Positions 61,162 through 64,000 of a stretch of DNA of 64,000 nucleotides are shown piece by piece (positions within the stretch are counted from its first letter, which is position 1; each line of letters opens with the position of its first letter). Both the position numbers and the translations under genes were made by a program. The notes beneath the pieces were generated by a model. That model did not search any database, was not told the origin of the DNA, and was given only the letters and a program-made list of their open reading frames with translations. Origin of the DNA: Clostridium simiarum. GTDB taxonomy: Bacteria; Bacillota; Clostridia; Clostridiales; Clostridiaceae. The stretch lies in contig NZ_JAHLQL010000003.1 in assembly GCF_018919175.1 (NCBI RefSeq), positions 186,001-250,000 on the forward strand, read 5' to 3'.

Positions 61162-63039
61162 ATGGATTATGTAAAAATCGCAAAAAATATTTTAGATAAT
61201 TTAGGTGGCAAAGATAATATAAAAGAATTATCTCACTGCATGACACGCCTTAGATTTAAATTAAATAATTCATCTAAAGCAAACAAAAATAATATATCCA
61301 AAATTGAAGGAGTTATTACTGTAGTTGAAAGTATGGGACAATTTCAAGTTGTAATTGGAAATAAAGTTACAAAGGTTTATGATGAATTGGTTAAACTAGT
61401 ACCTGAATCGGATGCTTCCAATTACAATTCTGAATCTAGTGAAAAACAAGGCATTGGTAATACAATTTTATCTGCTGTGTCTGGAATCTTTACTCCTACC
61501 ATTCCAGCTATTGCTGGTTCCGGTATGATTAAAGGAATTTTATCAGTTCTTGCAATGTATTACATGAATAAGCATGGAATTAATATAAAAGAAACTCAAA
61601 GCTATATTATTTTAAACTCATTAGCTGATGCTGTATTTTTCTTTATGCCTATCATTTTAGGATATACTGCTGCTAAGGTATTTAAAACCAGTGAAATAAT
61701 ATCAATGATTATTGGTGGAACTCTTTGTTACCCTGCTTTTACAGCCTTAATGACTGGTCAAGCTCCAGTTAGTTTCCTTGGACTTCCTGTAACAAAGGCA
61801 ATATATACCTCTTCCGTAATTCCAATTATTATTGCAGTATGGGTACTTTCATATGTTGAAAAATTCCTTAAAAAATATGTACCAGAAGTATTAAAAATTA
61901 TTATGGTTCCAACACTTGCTTTACTTATTATGCTTCCAGCTACATTATTACTATTTGGACCTATTGGAATATATTTAGGAAATGCTATTAACTTTACTTA
62001 TAAATTTATTTATGAACTTAGCCCAACACTATGCGGAGCTTTTGTTGGTGGACTATGGTGCGTATTAGTTATTTTTGGTGCCCATAGAGCTTTATTACCT
62101 ATTGGTATTAATGATGTTGCTCAAACAGGAAGGCAAAATCTTTTAGCTTTTGCAGGTGCAGCAAACTTTTCACAAGCTGGCTCTGCTTTAGGAGTGTTCT
62201 TTAAGACAAAAAATAAACAGCTAAAAACAATTTCTATGTCTTCTTCTGTTACTGCACTATTTGGAATCACAGAACCTGCTATTTATGGTGTAAATCTTAG
62301 ACTTAAAAAACCAATGATATGTGCTGTAACCTGCGGTGCTATCGGTGGTGGAGTTATGGGATTTGGAGGAGCTTTTGGAAATGCTTTTGCAAACCAAGGG
62401 ATTTTAACAATTCCGGTATATGCTGAAGCTGGAATGATACCATTTTTAAGTTACTTAGGTGGATGTGCCATTGCGTTCTTTGGTTCTGCTATACTAACTT
62501 ATATAATAGGATTTGAAGATATCAAGGATGAAGATGATAAAGAGAGTTCATCTCATGATTTAACAGTAAATTCATCTGATAAAGAAAATCTTGAAATTAC
62601 TTCACCACTAGAAGGTACCATTATTCCATTAACTGAAGTAAAAGATGATGTGTTCTCTTCAAAAGTTATAGGTGAAGGAGTAGCTTTACTTCCAACAAAG
62701 GGAGCTGTCACAGCACCTGCTGATTGTACAGTTGTTTCATTATTCCCTACATTACATGCTATAGGATTAAAACTAGATAATGGAGCTGAGTTATTAATTC
62801 ATATAGGAGTTAATACAGTAGAACTAAAAGGAAAACATTTTAAAAAGTATGTAAACCAAGGTGACGTAGTGAAAAAAGGTGAAATGTTAATATCCTTTGA
62901 TATGGATGAAATTAAAAAAGCAGGTTATGATATTACTACACCAGTAGTAGTAAGTAATACAGGTGAGTTTACCAATGTAATTCCATATGAAAACAAGCAT
63001 GTGTCAAATGAAGATATAATTATTTCTTTAATAAAATAA
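61162..63039 (+). CDS. bglP: beta-glucoside-type PTS transporter, EIIBCA
   Basis: A 625-residue protein. EIIB domain ~1-85 with phospho-Cys26 in ELSHCMTRLRF; EIIC ~100-455 with about ten membrane segments and the sugar-binding GITEPAIYG motif; EIIA (Glc type) ~480-625 with phospho-His in ELLIHIGVNTVEL. It imports and phosphorylates beta-glucosides such as cellobiose, arbutin or salicin. Strong GGAGGA site. It is followed 57 bp later by a phospho-beta-glucosidase gene and controlled by the upstream RAT/terminator. Confidence 0.93.
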   Translation: MDYVKIAKNILDNLGGKDNIKELSHCMTRLRFKLNNSSKANKNNISKIEGVITVVESMGQFQVVIGNKVTKVYDELVKLVPESDASNYNSESSEKQGIGNTILSAVSGIFTPTIPAIAGSGMIKGILSVLAMYYMNKHGINIKETQSYIILNSLADAVFFFMPIILGYTAAKVFKTSEIISMIIGGTLCYPAFTALMTGQAPVSFLGLPVTKAIYTSSVIPIIIAVWVLSYVEKFLKKYVPEVLKIIMVPTLALLIMLPATLLLFGPIGIYLGNAINFTYKFIYELSPTLCGAFVGGLWCVLVIFGAHRALLPIGINDVAQTGRQNLLAFAGAANFSQAGSALGVFFKTKNKQLKTISMSSSVTALFGITEPAIYGVNLRLKKPMICAVTCGAIGGGVMGFGGAFGNAFANQGILTIPVYAEAGMIPFLSYLGGCAIAFFGSAILTYIIGFEDIKDEDDKESSSHDLTVNSSDKENLEITSPLEGTIIPLTEVKDDVFSSKVIGEGVALLPTKGAVTAPADCTVVSLFPTLHAIGLKLDNGAELLIHIGVNTVELKGKHFKKYVNQGDVVKKGEMLISFDMDEIKKAGYDITTPVVVSNTGEFTNVIPYENKHVSNEDIIISLIK

Positions 63040-63096
63040 TTAAAAGATTCAAAAACTAGTAAAAATAAATATTCTAATATAAAAGGAGGATTTTCT

Positions 63097-64000
63097 ATGA
63101 GTACAATATTTCCAAAGGATTTCTTATGGGGTGCATCATCTTCAGCATTTCAAATTGAAGGTGCCTGGGATGAAGATGGTAAAAAAATCACTGTAGCTGA
63201 TTTTAACTCCTTCAAAAAATCTCATATACAAGCTGATACGAAAGTAGCTTCAGATTTCTATCACCATTTTGAAGAAGATATTGACTTAATGAAGGAATTA
63301 GGAATGAAAACTTATCGCTTTTCTATTTCCTGGGCAAGAATTATTCCAGATGGTGATGGCCAAATTAATCAAAAAGGAATAGATTTCTACAATAAGGTAA
63401 TTAATAAATTAGTTGAAAATAATATTGTACCCTTTGTAACTTTATATCATTTTGACTTACCTTTTGCCTTAGTAGAAAAATATAATGGTTGGGAAAGCAG
63501 AGAAACTGTATACGCCTATGAACGTTTTGCTAAAATTTGCTTTAAGGAATTTGGAGATCGTGTTAAGTATTGGCAACCTCACAATGAACAAAATTTAATT
63601 GTCAGAGTAGAAGAAAGAATTAATATTTATGATGAGGAAGATACCTTAAAAATTGATAGAATGCGTGCTCAAATGGACTATAATATGTGTTTAGCACATG
63701 CATTAGCCGTTAATGCGTGTCATGAAATGATAGAGGATAGTAAAATTGGTCCAGCTGTATCATCATCTGTGACTTATCCTCTTACATGCAAACCTGAAGA
63801 TGTTTATGCTGCACGTATGAATGATAACTTTAAAGTTTATTATATGCTTGATATGCATTTTCATGGTGAATATCCAGGCTACTATTTAAAATATCTTAAA
63901 GAAAGAGACATAATGCCTCATATGGAAGCTGAGGACAAAGCTATCTTAAAAAATGCAAAAATAGATTTTATTGCAGTAAACTATTATAGAACAAATTGCG
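63097..64000 (+). CDS. 6-phospho-beta-glucosidase, GH1 (runs off right edge)
   Basis: The first ~301 residues of a ~470-residue enzyme. Starts MSTIFPKDFLWGASSSAFQI, with the GH1 N-terminal signature FLWGASSSAFQIEGAWDEDG, SWARIIPDG, TLYHFDLPFAL and the acid/base Glu in WQPHNEQN (usual TxNEP; the Pro is absent). The nucleophile ENG/TENG motif is beyond the edge. It hydrolyses the phosphorylated beta-glucoside delivered by the EIIBCA. ATG after AAAGGAGGATTTTCT. Confidence 0.93.
   Translation, partial: MSTIFPKDFLWGASSSAFQIEGAWDEDGKKITVADFNSFKKSHIQADTKVASDFYHHFEEDIDLMKELGMKTYRFSISWARIIPDGDGQINQKGIDFYNKVINKLVENNIVPFVTLYHFDLPFALVEKYNGWESRETVYAYERFAKICFKEFGDRVKYWQPHNEQNLIVRVEERINIYDEEDTLKIDRMRAQMDYNMCLAHALAVNACHEMIEDSKIGPAVSSSVTYPLTCKPEDVYAARMNDNFKVYYMLDMHFHGEYPGYYLKYLKERDIMPHMEAEDKAILKNAKIDFIAVNYYRTNC

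Overview
The window is AT-rich, densely coded, mostly minus-strand DNA of the kind found in Clostridium sensu stricto. The evidence for this is AT-rich codon use, strong GGAGG ribosome-binding sites, clustered spore-surface-type genes, a feo ferrous-iron operon, di-iron nitrosative-stress repair proteins, and adenine, cobalamin and LicT-type RNA switches. The species cannot be fixed from the sequence. I see no rRNA, tRNA, CRISPR array, transposase, integrase or prophage.

Layout. 1-3.9 kb: the 5' end of adenosine deaminase behind an adenine riboswitch, a THUMP RNA methyltransferase, a ZIP metal transporter, a MORN-repeat protein and a tiny zinc-ribbon protein. 4.2-10.4 kb: a papain-like small protein, then a spore-surface-type island holding three SPOCS/DUF3794-like proteins and two cysteine-rich DUF4489-like paralogues, with a structured non-coding tandem repeat inside it. 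10.6-14.9 kb: a MarR-controlled heterodimeric ABC exporter. 15.2-18.3 kb: RNase Z with an odd start codon, a SIMPL-domain protein, and a YitT-family membrane protein behind an apparently orphan cobalamin riboswitch. 18.9-22.6 kb: a lipid-themed group made of a divergent cis-prenyltransferase, a small fatty-acid-hydroxylase-family protein, and a KASIII-like thiolase co-transcribed with two STAS-like paralogues.

22.7-38 kb: a Crp-family regulator divergent from a paired YdcZ-type transporter; a membrane-anchored propeller-like protein with a phosphodiester-glycosidase-domain protein; the feo operon (winged helix, feoA, feoA, feoB); DUF438 and RIC hemerythrin proteins with a Crp/Fnr regulator; a nitroreductase, exonuclease III, a Gfo/Idh oxidoreductase, a 2-hydroxycarboxylate transporter and an orphan response regulator. 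38-52.5 kb: lipoproteins, a flavin reductase, an alpha/beta hydrolase, the AlaX editing protein, several regulator/enzyme pairs (MarR with cyclase, HxlR with nitroreductase, MocR with PPOX), a LOG-family protein, and at least two decayed gene fragments.

52.6-57.2 kb: a second heterodimeric ABC exporter, paralogous to the first, divergent from a MerR regulator. A promoter with the 19-bp spacer typical of MerR control lies between them. 57.2-60.8 kb: transglutaminase-like, AraC, GntR/FCD and MFS genes. 60.9 kb to the right edge: a beta-glucoside PTS operon (EIIBCA and phospho-beta-glucosidase) behind a LicT-type antiterminator target.

The genes form many small regulator-plus-target units rather than one large pathway. 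The points most worth following are the orphan cobalamin riboswitch, the KASIII/STAS-like operon with its lipid-gene neighbours, the cis-prenyltransferase with altered motif residues, the spore-surface island with its repeat, and two in-frame protein duplications.
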